Below, piece by piece: positions 49,960-63,095 of a DNA stretch of 64,000 nt (positions within the stretch are counted from its first letter, which is position 1; every line of letters begins with the position of its first letter). Both the position numbers and the translations under genes were made by a program. The notes under the pieces are model-generated. The model worked only from the letters and a program-made list of their open reading frames with translations, made no database searches and was not told the DNA's origin. Location of the stretch: assembly GCA_024291935.2 (NCBI GenBank), contig CM044306.1:24635501-24699500 (forward strand), written 5' to 3'. The DNA comes from Okapia johnstoni. Its lineage: Eukaryota; Chordata; Mammalia; Artiodactyla; Giraffidae.

Positions 49960-51486
49960 GGCACAAAGAGAGACAGCAGTTACTTAGATACTTGTTCAAT
50001 TCTCAAGAAGCTGCAGTTAGAAGAAAAGGAAGTGGTGTGGACTTTTCACCTTTTATCTGAATTCTCTGAAAAGGAGTTCTGTAGGATTTCAACATTCTTA
50101 CAACAGGACAAAATACTAGCAGTTACTGATTGGAGCATGTTTTCTTTTGGGATCTAGTTGGCCTTTGTAAGAAGAGCATAAATAGCCATGGCCTAGCCTT
50201 CTCCCCCTAAAAACAATTCTCACACCTTGTTTATTTGGGAGTGATGAATTTCTGGATTGCTATAAACTCAGAGGACAAGCATAAACCTTCAGTATTTTCA
50301 CTCTGGACGACAATCTGATTCCTATCAAGCAGAGAAGAGATCATGATGTCCAGTCAGCTCTTTAAAGATAAAAGAGGTGAAGGAAGAACCAAGGGAGGTT
50401 CATCTACAGTAAATCGTGTAAGAGGACAACTGTGATTGAAACCCTACCCTGATTTCTGTTCTGAATGTGTATGCCCCACATACTCTCAGGAATTCTCCAT
50501 ACAAGGGCCATTTCTCCAATGCCACAGAGCAACTTGAGACACAGGTCTTTTTTCCCCACAGAAGACTTTTCAAAGTTCGTTTTCCCTCTTGTGTTTCATT
50601 GTCAGACTCAATTGTCATGACTGGCTGGATGCTTTGGTTCAGGAACTTCCCCTCAGTCTGGAAGGGTTCTATTCCTTTCCGCTACTAGGAACCAGCGCAA
50701 TCAAACCTGCATCTAGGGGACAGTTCTTCTCACTGAGCATGTGAGACAAAAGGACAAAGAAGACAATTAAAAAAGGAGGGATCCCTTTTCTAGCGAGGAC
50801 AGTGGAAAGTAAGTGAAAGAAAGAAAAGGAAATAAGAATAGAATTACAAAAAGAAAAAATAGAATTACAGATAATGTTCAAATAGTCAAAATAATTTCTG
50901 CTTTGTAAACAAATCATGACTTATTTTTAGCTCATCTAGCCTGCCTTCTCCCAAAACTCACGAATTGCCAGACAGCAACATATGTGTGAGCAGCTGATAC
51001 TCAATTTACTATCAGTCCAAGTCACACAAAATAACCTAGACTTTGACAGAATTTGATGGCCTCAATTTGTTGCCGTCCCCCACAGTGGATTCCAAAACTC
51101 CAAAATTTTTTATTCCTCTTTAGAACGGCTCACATTAATACTCATGCCCTTCTGTGTTAGTTTAGGACCGGCTTTATGCAACTCCCAAAGTAACAGCTCA
51201 GTCAGTAAGAGTCATCAGTGGATGCCAAAACTACTGGGAAAAACATTGTGGAGAACAGAATATTTAAACGCTGAAGTATCTCCCCATAAACCACTTATAA
51301 GAGAATAATGTACTTCTGCAATGGGAAAACTGGTGGTCACCACGAGTGATCAAACTCAGCATTACTAGTAATGGAAGACCTAACACCATATGCCTCCTGA
51401 AGTGATACATTATGGGCACACAACTTCACCCATGAAATGTTTGTGCCCAAAATGTTTTACTTGAATCAAATTGGGCCCCAGACCTA

Positions 51487-51585
51487 ACTTCCCACTTGCA
51501 GGAAATACAGGGGATGGAGGCAGTTTCGATCCCTGGCTGGGGAACTAAGATCCTGCATGCTGCCCAGCATGAGCAAAAATTTTAA
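51487..51585 (+). repeat. CHR-type SINE fragment
   Basis: GTTTCGATCCCTGGCTGGGG and AACTAAGATCCTGCATGCTG match CHR copies elsewhere in the window. Confidence 0.75.
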
Positions 51586-53565
51586 AACAAACAAAAAACT
51601 AAATTAAGAAGTGGCATGTCATCCCAGGAGCAAGACCTAGACTGGGCAGACTTAAGGGGTTCCCACAGGCCCAGAAACACAGCAGGAATTGGATATCACC
51701 TCAGTTAAGCCCCACCATGTTAGCCCTGGGCATCATTCGCCATTACTGCTCTTCAGCAGGAATGAAGGAACCAGTGAGATCCCAGGGAAAATGAATAAAA
51801 GGTAGCTAGAGGGAAGGTAGCTAGATCCCAGGAGGAAGGTGAACTGTGTGAGTGTAAAAACAAAGGACAGAAAAGACTTCAATTAGGAGGGATTCCAACC
51901 AGATAAAAGGAAGAACTTCCTGCTCATCAGAACAGGAGGGATGGATGAGGAAGATGGTAGTGTCTGCCTTTGAAGAGCTCCAGGGAAAGATCATCACACG
52001 GCCCCAGAGGTCTCAATATTCACCTCCCAGAAGGCAGAAGGTTGTACCTGGAGAGTTTGAGTCCCAGCTAGTTCTAGAATTCCCCAACTGTTAAAGAGTG
52101 AATAATAAGAGATAGCTACTGACAGAGTCAGCTAAACTGAAAGCCCCAAAGCCCATGCTGTCATTTGGGGCAAAATTAGCTAAGGGAGAAAACAGGCACA
52201 AAGTCAAAGTGAGATATGTCTTACGTGGGCTCATCAGACAGCGGTACTGTGGGCTCCCCGATCATCTCTCCCACCTCCTCCCCTAGGCAGGAGAGTATAA
52301 ATAGCACTCAATTTACCTGTGGCTTGCCACAGGCAGAAGGGCTGTCACGTGTTAACTGCTGAGTAGACATCAGAACTCAGGGGGCAGGTTTGCTCACTTG
52401 CTACACCTCAGTAGGTCTGACAGGACCTCTTCTCTGGTTCATTTGCTTTGGGCTGGGAGCTGGTGAGGGAGGTAAAGGAGCAATTAATCAATTCTGTTTC
52501 TCAGGGCCATGCTTTGCCTTCAGCGTCTAAAATCCTATTAGGGTTGACTCCACTCAACCCTCAAAGCCTTGAAAACTTCCATGGATCATTTTGTCCCACT
52601 TGCAAAGTCTTCTCTGGTTATGTCCATCTCTTTACTCAAGTTCTACTCTGTTCCCAGCTTCAAAACGGAAATACCCAAGAAACCACTCCATCCCACCAAG
52701 TGATTCCCTACCTGGCCTCTGACATTCTGGAACTGATCCAGCCTGACCTCAAATCCCAGGCAAATTCCCAGGCTGTGCCTGGTGGAAAAACCCCAAAGTG
52801 TGCTCGGCAACATTCCAGGGCAGCCCCTGCTCTAAAGCCCTGGTGTGCTGGTTGCTTAGATCTCCTAAGGGAGGCTCAAAGGTCATATAGTGCCTCCAGG
52901 GTAAACCTTGTCTGAAACACGAGATTAGATGGCTCCTCTAGAAAGAGCCTTGAAAGGTATGACCTTGGGAAGACTTCCTACCCTCACTGTACACCTGAGA
53001 CCACTGATGACTTCACAGCAGAAGGATGCTTGTCAAGTGACCTCTCCACATGTGCTTTCAGGGGCTGAGGAGGACATAGAAGGTGGGTTATACCATTTTC
53101 CCCATACATGATGGGTTTTGTATCTGCCCTTAAACCAAAAGCTGCTTGACAGTAACCACACCTTTTATGAGTCAGGTAAAAAGAAGGCTTATCCTCCTGA
53201 AGCAAAGGGAGAATATGATCCATGGGAACAGACTGGGGTGTTAATTACCAAGATGTCCCCTCCATGCCTCTAAGAGCTGGAAGAAAAAGACTAGAGTGGT
53301 CAGGGTCCCCCCTCAAGTAGACAGCTCTGGCCATCTACACAGCAGCTCTAACACAGGCCTCCACACTGCACAGCACCCAGCAGGACCTTGGGGACAGCCT
53401 TTTCTCATCCTCTTGCATCTTATCTGGATCCTGGATGCTATCCATCGGGCACTGATTTTGGGGTGAGACAGAGCCAAAAGAACACTGGAGACAGCCTATA
53501 TAGCTTGATAACCGCTTAAGAACAAACAGCCGAAGCATAAAAACTGGCATAGTAATATACTAAAG

Positions 53566-53902
53566 GGGCTTCCCAGATGGCTCAGCTGGTAAAGAATCCG
53601 CCTGCAATGCAGGAGACCCCAGTTCGATTCCTGCGTCAGGAAGTTTCCATGGAGAAGGGATAGGCTACCCACTCCAGTATTCTTGGGCTTCCCTGGGGGC
53701 TTAGACTGTAAAGAATCTGCCTGCAATGTAGGAGACCTGGGTTCGATCCCTGTGTTGGGAAGATCCCCTAGAGGAGGGCATGGCAACCTATTCCAGTATT
53801 CTTGCCTGGAGAATCCCTATGGATAGAGGAGCCTGGCAGGCTACAGTCCATGGGGTCCCAAAGAGTCATATGTGACTGAGTGACTAAGCATAGCACAGCA
53901 CA
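53566..53902 (+). repeat. Bov-tA SINE with two tRNA-like heads
   Basis: A first head at 53566 (GGGCTTCCCAGATGGCTCAG) is followed by a shortened body. A second head starts at 53685 (GGGCTTCCCTGGGGGCTTAG) and is followed by a complete body ending ATGTGACTGAGTGACTAA. Confidence 0.88.
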
Positions 53903-54879
53903 ATATAGTAAATGCTCATGGGTCCATTTCACATAACTGGCTGAAGTACCTGAAAAAAGTCCTTTGAGGCCAACTTAACCACAGTCTCACACTTTAGGGT
54001 GGCCGCAGGGTGGCAATTTAGGTAAAGGACACATACTATAACTAAAGATTTCCCAAAAACTGTTTCTTCTATGTTAAGAAGTAGAGTTAGACTCATTCAC
54101 TTACCCCAATTCTGAAAGCTGGCAGGAAATGTCAGTAAACAAAAATGTCAGGAATAATTCAAGTGCCTTGAAGGAGACAGACAGATGCAGAGTACGCAGT
54201 GTGGAGTGAGAGAACACGAGCTAGGAACAAACAGTAGCATCTGGACTCTTAACGCTCCTTAGTGGTGATGACCAGATCCACTCCTCTTGGGGCCCTGTGG
54301 TCAGTGGAAGATTTTCACTGACAAAGAGTGCAGCCCTTCCTTGGTGTATGAAGTTGAAACTCCTGTCTACTTGGTGAGATGAGTTGCACTAAAGCATAGG
54401 CTCCTGTACACTCACAAGGTGGTGGGCACAACAGGCAGACTGGTACACAGCCAAGAGAGCTGCCTGGACCAGCCTATAATCTGGCACCACTTTCTGTTAA
54501 TAAACAAAACTCAACTTATTTTCCCCTCAGATTTCTACTATGAAAATGAAAAGTGGTATTACTCTGCAGCTCTGGCACACGGAAGCCTTCTGATTTCACG
54601 TATTTTAAGAAATGAAGAGAGCTGAATGAAGAGCAGAGTGAGAACATTTCTCAGAATGAGGAAGCAGTTTTCCCTAGAAGATAACTGGACATCCTGAACA
54701 TGCTCAGGAGGATTAGCAGCCTGCTGCAACATCGCTGACCCCTCTGCCAGGTCAATGTAGGGCACGGACTGGCCTCAGACACATGGTAGCAGGCACCCAG
54801 CGGCTCTCAGAATCTGATGCCAACCTTGTCCAGCTCAAGCAGCAGGGACAAGCTGCAGTCTCCTAACATAACGGTCAAC

Positions 54880-55010
54880 ACTTGGGCCCAAATCCTGCCT
54901 CAACGTGCTACATGAAATCAAGAGGAGTCACTTAACTTCTTTGGACTTCAGTTGTTCTTTCTGTTAAATGGGAAGAATAAGAAATGTTACAAGGATGGCA
55001 GAAGAAAACT
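54880..55010 (+). repeat. MIR SINE
   Basis: GAGTCACTTAACTTCTTTGG, CAGTTGTTCTTTCTGTTAAA and ATGGGAAGAATAAGAA are the MIR core and tail. Confidence 0.7.
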
Positions 55011-56574
55011 TCCATTCTAAAGAACTCCTGATATAGTCAAATTAGCCTAGCATATATTCATTTTTCAAAACTTTTTATTTGGATGTAAGAACAGTTCACA
55101 GAATACCCATAAGCCCTCTCCCCAGATTTGCCTGTTGTTAAACATTTGTCCTGTTTATCATTTGCTTTCTTTCACGCACTTTTCCTTACATACACATTCA
55201 TATACACGCTCTCCTACAGTCACATCCAGCACCCACATGTTCTCAATTAAGACAAACGTGCGTGTGTGCACACACTCACACATAACACACTCACATCCAG
55301 CTACACAACACATACTGTCCTTTGTTGGGTTTTGTGTGGTGGTCTGTCTAAACAACTAGGAGGGGGGGAGTTTCGCGATGAAGAAAAAGCCAAGTGGGGC
55401 ACGCTATTTGGTGATGGGTCCACAGCCCCACTCCCCACTCCTCACCTCCAAAGCAAAAGTAAGCACTCAAGTATTCTGGCTTAGAGATGAACTATTACAT
55501 GGACAGGGACCAGAAAAAGTACTTTTTACATAAGATAGTTGGTTACTCTTTTCTTTTTCTTTAAAAAAGAAAAAACCACAAAAAAAACAACAACAAAGGC
55601 ATTTATATGAAGCATGGAAGCAACTTTATTATATAGAACTATATTTATATTTGTTATAGTGGGGCTTTACCTATGCAGTTGGGAAATAACTGGGAAAGAA
55701 AGGTTCCACATAAGCATATGGTTATTAGAACGTTCAAGAATTCTATACAAAATCTGGTTTTGTAAGAGAAATAAGGAAGTCAGAGCTGCCCATAACCCTC
55801 CCTAGGAAGCAGCCCAGGCAGTTCTCCATGATACCACATCCCCAGATGGAGCTTTCTCCTAAGTTCAAGTCCCTGCTAGTCCCCTTACTGGATACACACT
55901 TGTCTCTTAAAGGCACTATCAGGTATCACAATGACTCTACTCCCAGTTAATCTAAAGCTAGAAGAGAGACACATTCAGGCAGGACATGGCCAGGGTGGTG
56001 AAGTGTGCACCAGTGATCCCCTTTATGGAGGACTGAATTGTCATCTAAACCACAATCCCATCGGTACCTACCTCCCCAGCACAGGAATGTACCACCCACA
56101 TTTATCTGGGTGCTTTTTGGGGATTCCACACTTACACACAAGAAAGACACCCTTCCCCATAAGCTCTACCTTAAGAATATCTCCCTGACGTGGGTCAAAG
56201 CTCAGTAACCATGACCATGACTTCACAGAGGCAGGAAAACCCTGCCTCTTGGTTACCTTCTCATTCCGCATGGAAATCACATATTTCAAACCAGTTGGAA
56301 ACACTCAAAAGCTGCCACCATATCACACATATAATGTTGTTACCATCGTCTTCCAGTCAGCCACATCAAGTGGACAGTTACTTGTGGGGTGCTAAAGGAA
56401 CAAATAGATTTCTCTGCAGCCCATTTTCCTAATTCTCTTCTGGTCAGTTAAACACATAAACTTTTGCTTCTGGTATACAGGTATGTGAGCAGAAGGGAAA
56501 CAGGCTGGATGTGTGCAGGCAGGCAGCACAGGATGCCAGCCTGGAGGGAAATTCCTCACAGACTCTCCACATGT

Positions 56575-56692
56575 AAGTGGGAAGAGCCCTGGATCAGGAG
56601 CAAAAGGGCTTTACTAGTCACACAGTCTTGGGCAAGTCACTTCCTCTAGGGGCCTCAGTTTTCCTATCTGCAAAAACAAGCAAATGCCACCT
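56575..56692 (+). repeat. MIR SINE
   Basis: TTGGGCAAGTCACTTCCTCT and GCCTCAGTTTTCCTATCTGC are the MIR core. Confidence 0.7.
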
Positions 56693-59600
56693 GCAACTGC
56701 AGGTCTTTGACGAGAATGAAGGAAAAACGTTCAAGGGTACCGACCGCGAGAAACAAAGAGCTAAATATGCAAAATGCACTGTTACAACTAACGCTACCCA
56801 CATTCTCAGCTTCCCTGAAAAATGCACATGGATTTTGGGGCTTTCTGGGGTTGGGATCCAAACTTTCTTTCCACAGAAGCAACTGCTTTAGCCTTCTGTG
56901 AAAACAGAACTCCCCAGGATAAAGGTTCTAATGAAAAAGAGTCAAGGTGCTGCCTCCGGCATTAAGATGTGCACACACCACATGGATGGCTTTGCATGGG
57001 CCTCCCCTCTCCAATCTTGAAATCCAGACGACACTATATTGTGAAAGCTCTCTGGTTGCATCCTTCTGTCACGCCAAATGCTATACACTCCACCCTCAAC
57101 TCCAATTTGTGTGTCATATCTGATGGGCATGAGTTACAAGACAATCGCCAAATAGGGGCCAGGCATCAGGTTCTCAGCCAGCTTGCAGGTGTGGGGCAGG
57201 GAGCGCATGTGTTATCAGCTGCGGTTCTCTCAAAGCTGTGTGGGCGATCAAACACACGCAGAGCACAGAGAACTCTTAAAGGGAAGCAGTATGTGGCAGT
57301 GGGTTGGGGGGTGGAGAATAGGGGAGGAGGAGAGAAGCTGCTTTTTTTCCCTTACAATCACATTTTTACTCTGTTCAAAGTTACCCCCAGCTGGGCAGGT
57401 TTATGAAACCATTTGACTAAGCCACCAGGCCTGCAGTTTGGCAGGAGAACACAGGCTCTACACATGACGGTGTAGGTATCAGGGCTTGGAGAATGACAGT
57501 GAGCATCTCTTTCCAGTATTTCCCCCATTTGGTGGGGAAAAGAAAAGAAGAAACAGCAGTGCTTTGTATTAATATAAAGAATGGTGCCTGGGTTGGGATG
57601 GGAGCTTCTAGCCTGATCACACCTCTGGTCACCCTAAAGCCAACAATTTTGCCTAGCCAACAAGCTAGACAATTCCGTTCTCTAGCCCAGAAAAGCTGCC
57701 AATTCAGATTCTGCTTTCCTTATACATTATAGCACTCCTAGGAATTTGGTGCAAATCCACCTGGAATGAAAGGACATCCAGCCTTCATCCTTGGCTTCTC
57801 ACCCATATACACATCTAAGCCTAAAGCCAGGTCATCTGGCTCATTTACAAAATCACAACAAAATCCTAAACATTGGCTGTTTCCATGGATCAACCTGGTA
57901 ACTAACCGCCCAAGTTCACCCTCTGGCTTTAAGTGTGTGGGGGAAGAGAATCTACAGGCCTAGCAAAGACATCCATGGAAATGCCACGTTTTTGCCACCA
58001 GCTGGGCTTTGAGCCCAATAACCAGGATGAATGGGAGACCAGTTGATTGGAAGAGAGAGAACGCTAACACTTCAGGAGGGGAGGGGGTGCCTTATAAGTA
58101 GCTAAAAAGAGAGTGTGGGGACCAGAAGTGGGAAAAACCATTTCAAATGAGCCTGGGGAAGTGTGGCTCACTCCCCCCTCCCCTGCTGCCTTTCCAGCAA
58201 CTCCATCCAACAAGTATTTATTGAGCACCACACTCCCCATCTGCCCTGGCCCTCCCTCTGCAAAAACACTCAAATCTGTTCAAGCTGCAGGGTGAGTTCC
58301 ATTGCACTTGAACTTGAAACATGAGGTGCCTATCTTTTAAAAAGGCAGGCACACAATTTCCAACATGGGGCAGAAGGGCCTAAAGAGATTTGAGAAAGTT
58401 AAAGAGCACAGCTGACCAAACAAGGACACACTAATGCCACTTTCAAAAGGGAAGGGAGAGAGTAAAAATTTAATTTAACCGTAGGGAGAATAATACACTG
58501 GCCAACTTAAAAAAAAAAAAAAAAGCCTACTAGAGACATCTCAGTAATTCTCTAATTAATCCTACCTAACTCTAAATATTCCTTCATTTTGTACCTCCTC
58601 CAGCTTGAATTTACATTTTATTCACTAGTGCATGTGTTAGTAATTTGCTTTCAGAGCTGTATGTTTAATCCTACCTTTGCCTCTTGAGGAGGTTAGACCT
58701 CCATGCTCTCCTGCATGTTTTTATTTAGGATCGGATGATGAGGGAGGCAAGCAGCAGAGCAGGTGGTAAACGAGACCTACATTTGTTAACAAAGTTCCTC
58801 CTGGGAAAGTCATCCGCCGTTTGCAAGATGGGACACACAGGGTCAGAGAAGTGGCGCCCCAAACTACCACCCTGCCTGCGAAATCCTGCTAACTCTAAGA
58901 AGTCACAGTTGGGCAGCGCCTGAGAGAAAACTCCTCCATCCCTAAGCCTGCCACTTCAGATCATCCAAAGCCCTCGGAGGTGTCTCCCCAGCACCCCCCA
59001 CCAACCTCCACCCTTCTAGAATGTGTAGCAGAGCTGACCCCAAGGCGATCACCGCCCCTGGTGTCAGCTGTCTGGGTAAGTGTCTGCACACAGCCCGGAC
59101 TTTAGTTCCAGGTTCCCCAGGGGCTGGAGTTAAAAGTTTTCCTATTATGAAATACTTTGATAGCATTCTTTTAAGTTCATTAAAGCAACCCTTGACTGGC
59201 TGTGGTGCTCCCACATAGTAAAAGTCGACTGAAGTATATTCGGGACCTGAGGACAAATACTTAAATAACTCCAAGCTGGGCATTCAGTTTCGTAGCAACT
59301 CTGAGGAAAAGTGTGGAGGAGAAAGCAAAGTGTCAGGAAGAGTTTTCAAACCCAGGAAGTTCAGTAGGGACCATGAGCTGGAGGCCTGGCTGAGAGCAGC
59401 CAGCTGTGGAGAGCCTCCCTCCAGACAGCTGTTCCCAAGAACAAGAGCCCCTTCAGTTCCACACGACCGGAGAGGAACTGGAGCACAGACCATTTATAAC
59501 TTCAAATATAATCCCAAACTCTTTTCTCTCTGAGATCAGGATTTGTTTTGGACCCAACAATGTGACTAGCTTAGCTAATGTTTGGTTAATTCATAAAGTG

Positions 59601-61461
59601 GCAAACCAAATAACGGAGCCCTCGGTGAAGACTCAATCACCAGATTTCTCACTCAGCTTCTCTCTGCTTTCACGCTTCCTTGATCCCTCTTCTATCCATC
59701 TCAGAGGGTGATAAAAGATGAGACAGCCCCATCTCACCAAACTAACTTGCTGGTACCGACCCACCTTCACTCTGAAATGGGAAGAAACACAAGGTTTTCC
59801 CGTCCAGCCCTTTCAAAGGGCTCCAAACTGTCTGCGGAATAAAAGTAAGCCCAGGTAAGTCTAGCAAAGCATCTGTGCTAGTGTCATATAGCATTTGATA
59901 TATATGATGGTGTCAAAAAGAACTCAAAACCAGACCTGCCTCCAGAATATGTCACACCCTAAAATAAAATCTGAATCCTTTGGCATCAAGGCTATACATG
60001 AGAATTGTAAGAATCCGGAGGAGGATGCTCCATTAAGATCCAAGGGATAGTGTGGCTTTGGTGCCCATCACATCATTCATTATAAACTGGCAGAAAAAGC
60101 AGGTGCAGTGTTCTCGGACTACTAAAAGCCCACCAACCACTTTGGCAACACTCATTGCCAACACAACTATAAAAATTTTGCAATCCTGCCTCAAATTTTC
60201 TAGAGGATAGTCTGTATCTGGAACCAGAGAGAATCATGTCCTCTTACTGCCACACCCCACCATTGTTCTCAGCCTTTCTCCACTGACCTCAAATGGTTTG
60301 AAAAATCCTCACTCTATGTTACCTAAGTGGAGAGCTTCCCATATGGATAATCCTTTGCTGTACAAAATACTGAATAAAACATGGACCCATGCTTCTCTGG
60401 GTACCAAAAGGATGAGTAGTTAGGAGTTATGACCCCCAATTTCAAGGATGCCATCATTGGTGATAACATTCAAGAGTCAGATACTTCAACAGTGCATTTT
60501 GCTGACCATGTGCCTAGTGCTAGCAAAGCTGTCAAAAGCAAGCTAGCAGTGTCAGGCTGGGAAGTGCTTCATGTTTAACGCCTCCCAAACAGAAGCTGCT
60601 TCAATCACAGGTTTTTAAAGGACAATTGTAGCTCTTAAAGGATTTTAACTGCAGCCCCAAGCTTCTTTATAGGCAGATGGCTCTGTGGCATAGAAAAGTT
60701 ACACTCTATTCTAATCTCCAGGCTGTTTCTAACACCAAGGTCCAGAAGGACCATGGTCTGATGAGGGTTGCTCGCTAATAAGCAACCTCCTTTATTGTTC
60801 CATACCTCTCCAAACACCCATCCCTAAGGAAGAAGTTTACAAAAGCATGCCAGGGAAACAGAGTTTAATAATTACCAATAGCACTGCTAATAACAATGCT
60901 GCTTTACATTCACTGAGACAGCCATCGTGGAAAACCTGATGGACATTTGCTTCTATGTCCCTGTGGGGAAGTCAGTGTTTGAGGGCAACCATGACTATGC
61001 CAGCTCTCAATGATCTGTTTAGAAAAATAAAAGGTAAGGAGAAGAATCCAAAACAGGAGATAAGCTGAAAGTAATTTCCATCTGACTTTGAAATGTGTTC
61101 ACTGCAACCGTGGGTTGTTAGCTTTGGAAGGAGGGTAAGAAGGGAAGAGATGCAAATTTGCCTAACAGTTAAGCTTTTATGTAAATCCAAACTAGTTTAT
61201 ATCTCCTGAACACGTCACCTGACAAGGGTGGGGGTGAGTAGCCTGGGTTTACATGTGCTGATCTTCTATAAAGATTGAGAACTGACTAGAAGTTAATGGT
61301 GCCCCTTTTTCCCTAAAATATGAGTGGGGATACAGGCTTGAGTTTTCTTTGCTCCCTTAGGATTTTCTGAAGAGGTATATACTACATACAGTTGAAACTC
61401 GTCTTTATTCAGGAACATTGTGGAAGACAAGGGGTAGGCCATTTTTTGTTTTTTTTTCCTG

Positions 61462-61690
61462 AAAAGTTCATGTAGTAAATGTTTTAGGTTTTGTGGCTAT
61501 TTGGTGTCTATCAAAACTACTCAACTCTATCACTGTGCAAAACTTCTCAAATTTTGCCAATGTACAAAAACAGCCACAGACAATACATAAATGAAGGAGT
61601 ATGGCCGTATTCCAACAAACCTTTATCGACAAAAACAGGCAGAAGCCTGGATTTGGTCTGCAGGCCATAATGCCAAGCCTTGGTTTAAGA
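61462..61690 (+). repeat. hAT-like DNA transposon remnant
   Basis: GTAGTAAATGTTTTAGGTTT, GTACAAAAACAGCCACAGAC and GGATTTGGTCTGCAGGCCAT match the common mammalian element that ends in a tttggcccgcgggcc block. Family name not assigned. Confidence 0.7.
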
Positions 61691-62195
61691 ATAATCTAAT
61701 GGGCAGAGGAGATTCAGAGGCAGCATTTGGCTCCCCCAGCACCCAGCTGGCCAGTGGGGCTGGTCTTTTAGGGAAGAATTTGCAAACCTCGATTGAACAT
61801 TAGCTTCATTCTTAGGACATAGAGACAGAGACATTAAACAGAATAGGTAAGACTGGAGCCCAGAACAGTTCACCTCCTAGCCCCATTTTGTTCAACATCT
61901 GTCTGTCCTAGAAGAACTTAAAAGTCAGCAGACTCCAACTGACATTAAGACACAAATGAGAATTTAATTAAAGAAGAAACTGCAGTAAGAAATTTCTCCT
62001 GGGTTTCTGTTACCTACTAGGAGCTCTTAGCTTCCTAAGAGTTGATCTTCATTTTTCTCTCCACTCTTCTGCCTTCCACACCCCTCGCCCAGGCTCGTAA
62101 AAGCCCAGGCCTCCTCACTTTATGAAGACATCCCTTAAGGATGAATGGCCACAGAAGGTAAATCCTTAACCCCTTCTTTTTAAAAAAAACATCTA

Positions 62196-62525
62196 GGGCT
62201 TCCCCAGTGGCTTAGTGGTAAAGAATCCTCCTACCAGGAGACACAGGTTGGATGCCTGATCTGGGAAGATCCCACATGCCACCGGAGCAACTAAACCCAT
62301 GCATCACAACTATTGAGCCTGTGCCCTAGAGTCCGGGAGCTGCAACCTCTGAGGCCATGACCCGCAACTACTGAAGCCTGCGCACCCTAGAGCCCATGTT
62401 CCTGCAACAAGAGAATAACACTGCAACTAGAGAATAGCCATCTGCTGCAACTACAAAAAAGCACAGACAGGACTGAAGGTCCAGCACCGCCAAAAATATA
62501 TAAATAAATGAATAAAATAAACAAC
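62196..62525 (+). repeat. CHR-type SINE, full length
   Basis: GGGCTTCCCCAGTGGCTTAG head, GGGAAGATCCCACATGCCAC, GAGCAACTAAACCCATGCAT body and an AT-rich AAATAAATGAATAAAATAAA tail. Confidence 0.88.
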
Positions 62526-62894
62526 AACATCTAATATATCTTGTCACGAACACAACAGGGTGTGTGGTGGAGAGAGAACTGCACAGCCCTGAGCACTACA
62601 TCACTTGGAGATGGGAAACAGAAACAGTGACGACACAATTGTTTCTGAGACTCAGTTCCAGCTCACGTTTTTTTAAACAGTTGGGTTTCAGAGCCCTGTT
62701 TAGAAAGCCCATTTTAAAAGCTGAGTGAATAAAAGTGCAAGGGGAGGCCCTGAAATTCTGAAACCCGCAGTACTGGTTTCAGACCAATATGGGTTTGCTC
62801 TTTGAAGCCTGAAAAGGCAATGCGCTCTGGCCAACAGGCTCTCGCCTTGGCTGGGTGGAGAAAATAACAACAATATAAGCAGCAGCAGCAAACA

Positions 62895-63095
62895 CTGCAG
62901 AGTACCTTCTACTTGCCAGGCACTGTTCTAAGCACTTTACAGCTATTGACTCATTTGATTCTTATGATGTAGATATTATTATTCATATTCTACAGGTGAG
63001 GAAATTGAGGCACAGAAGTTACTTAACTTCTTCTAGGCCACACAGCTAGTAAAAAATAGAACCTGGATTTGATACCCAGGTAACTCTGGCACCCA
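62895..63095 (+). repeat. MIR SINE
   Basis: TGTTCTAAGCACTTTACAGC, GAGGAAATTGAGGCACAGAA and GGCCACACAGCTAGTAAAAA are diagnostic of MIR (complementary core). Confidence 0.8.

Noticed and set aside
53566..53650. tRNA-like sequence with A- and B-box motifs
   Set aside because: It is the head of a Bov-tA SINE, not a functional tRNA gene. The same applies to the other SINE heads.
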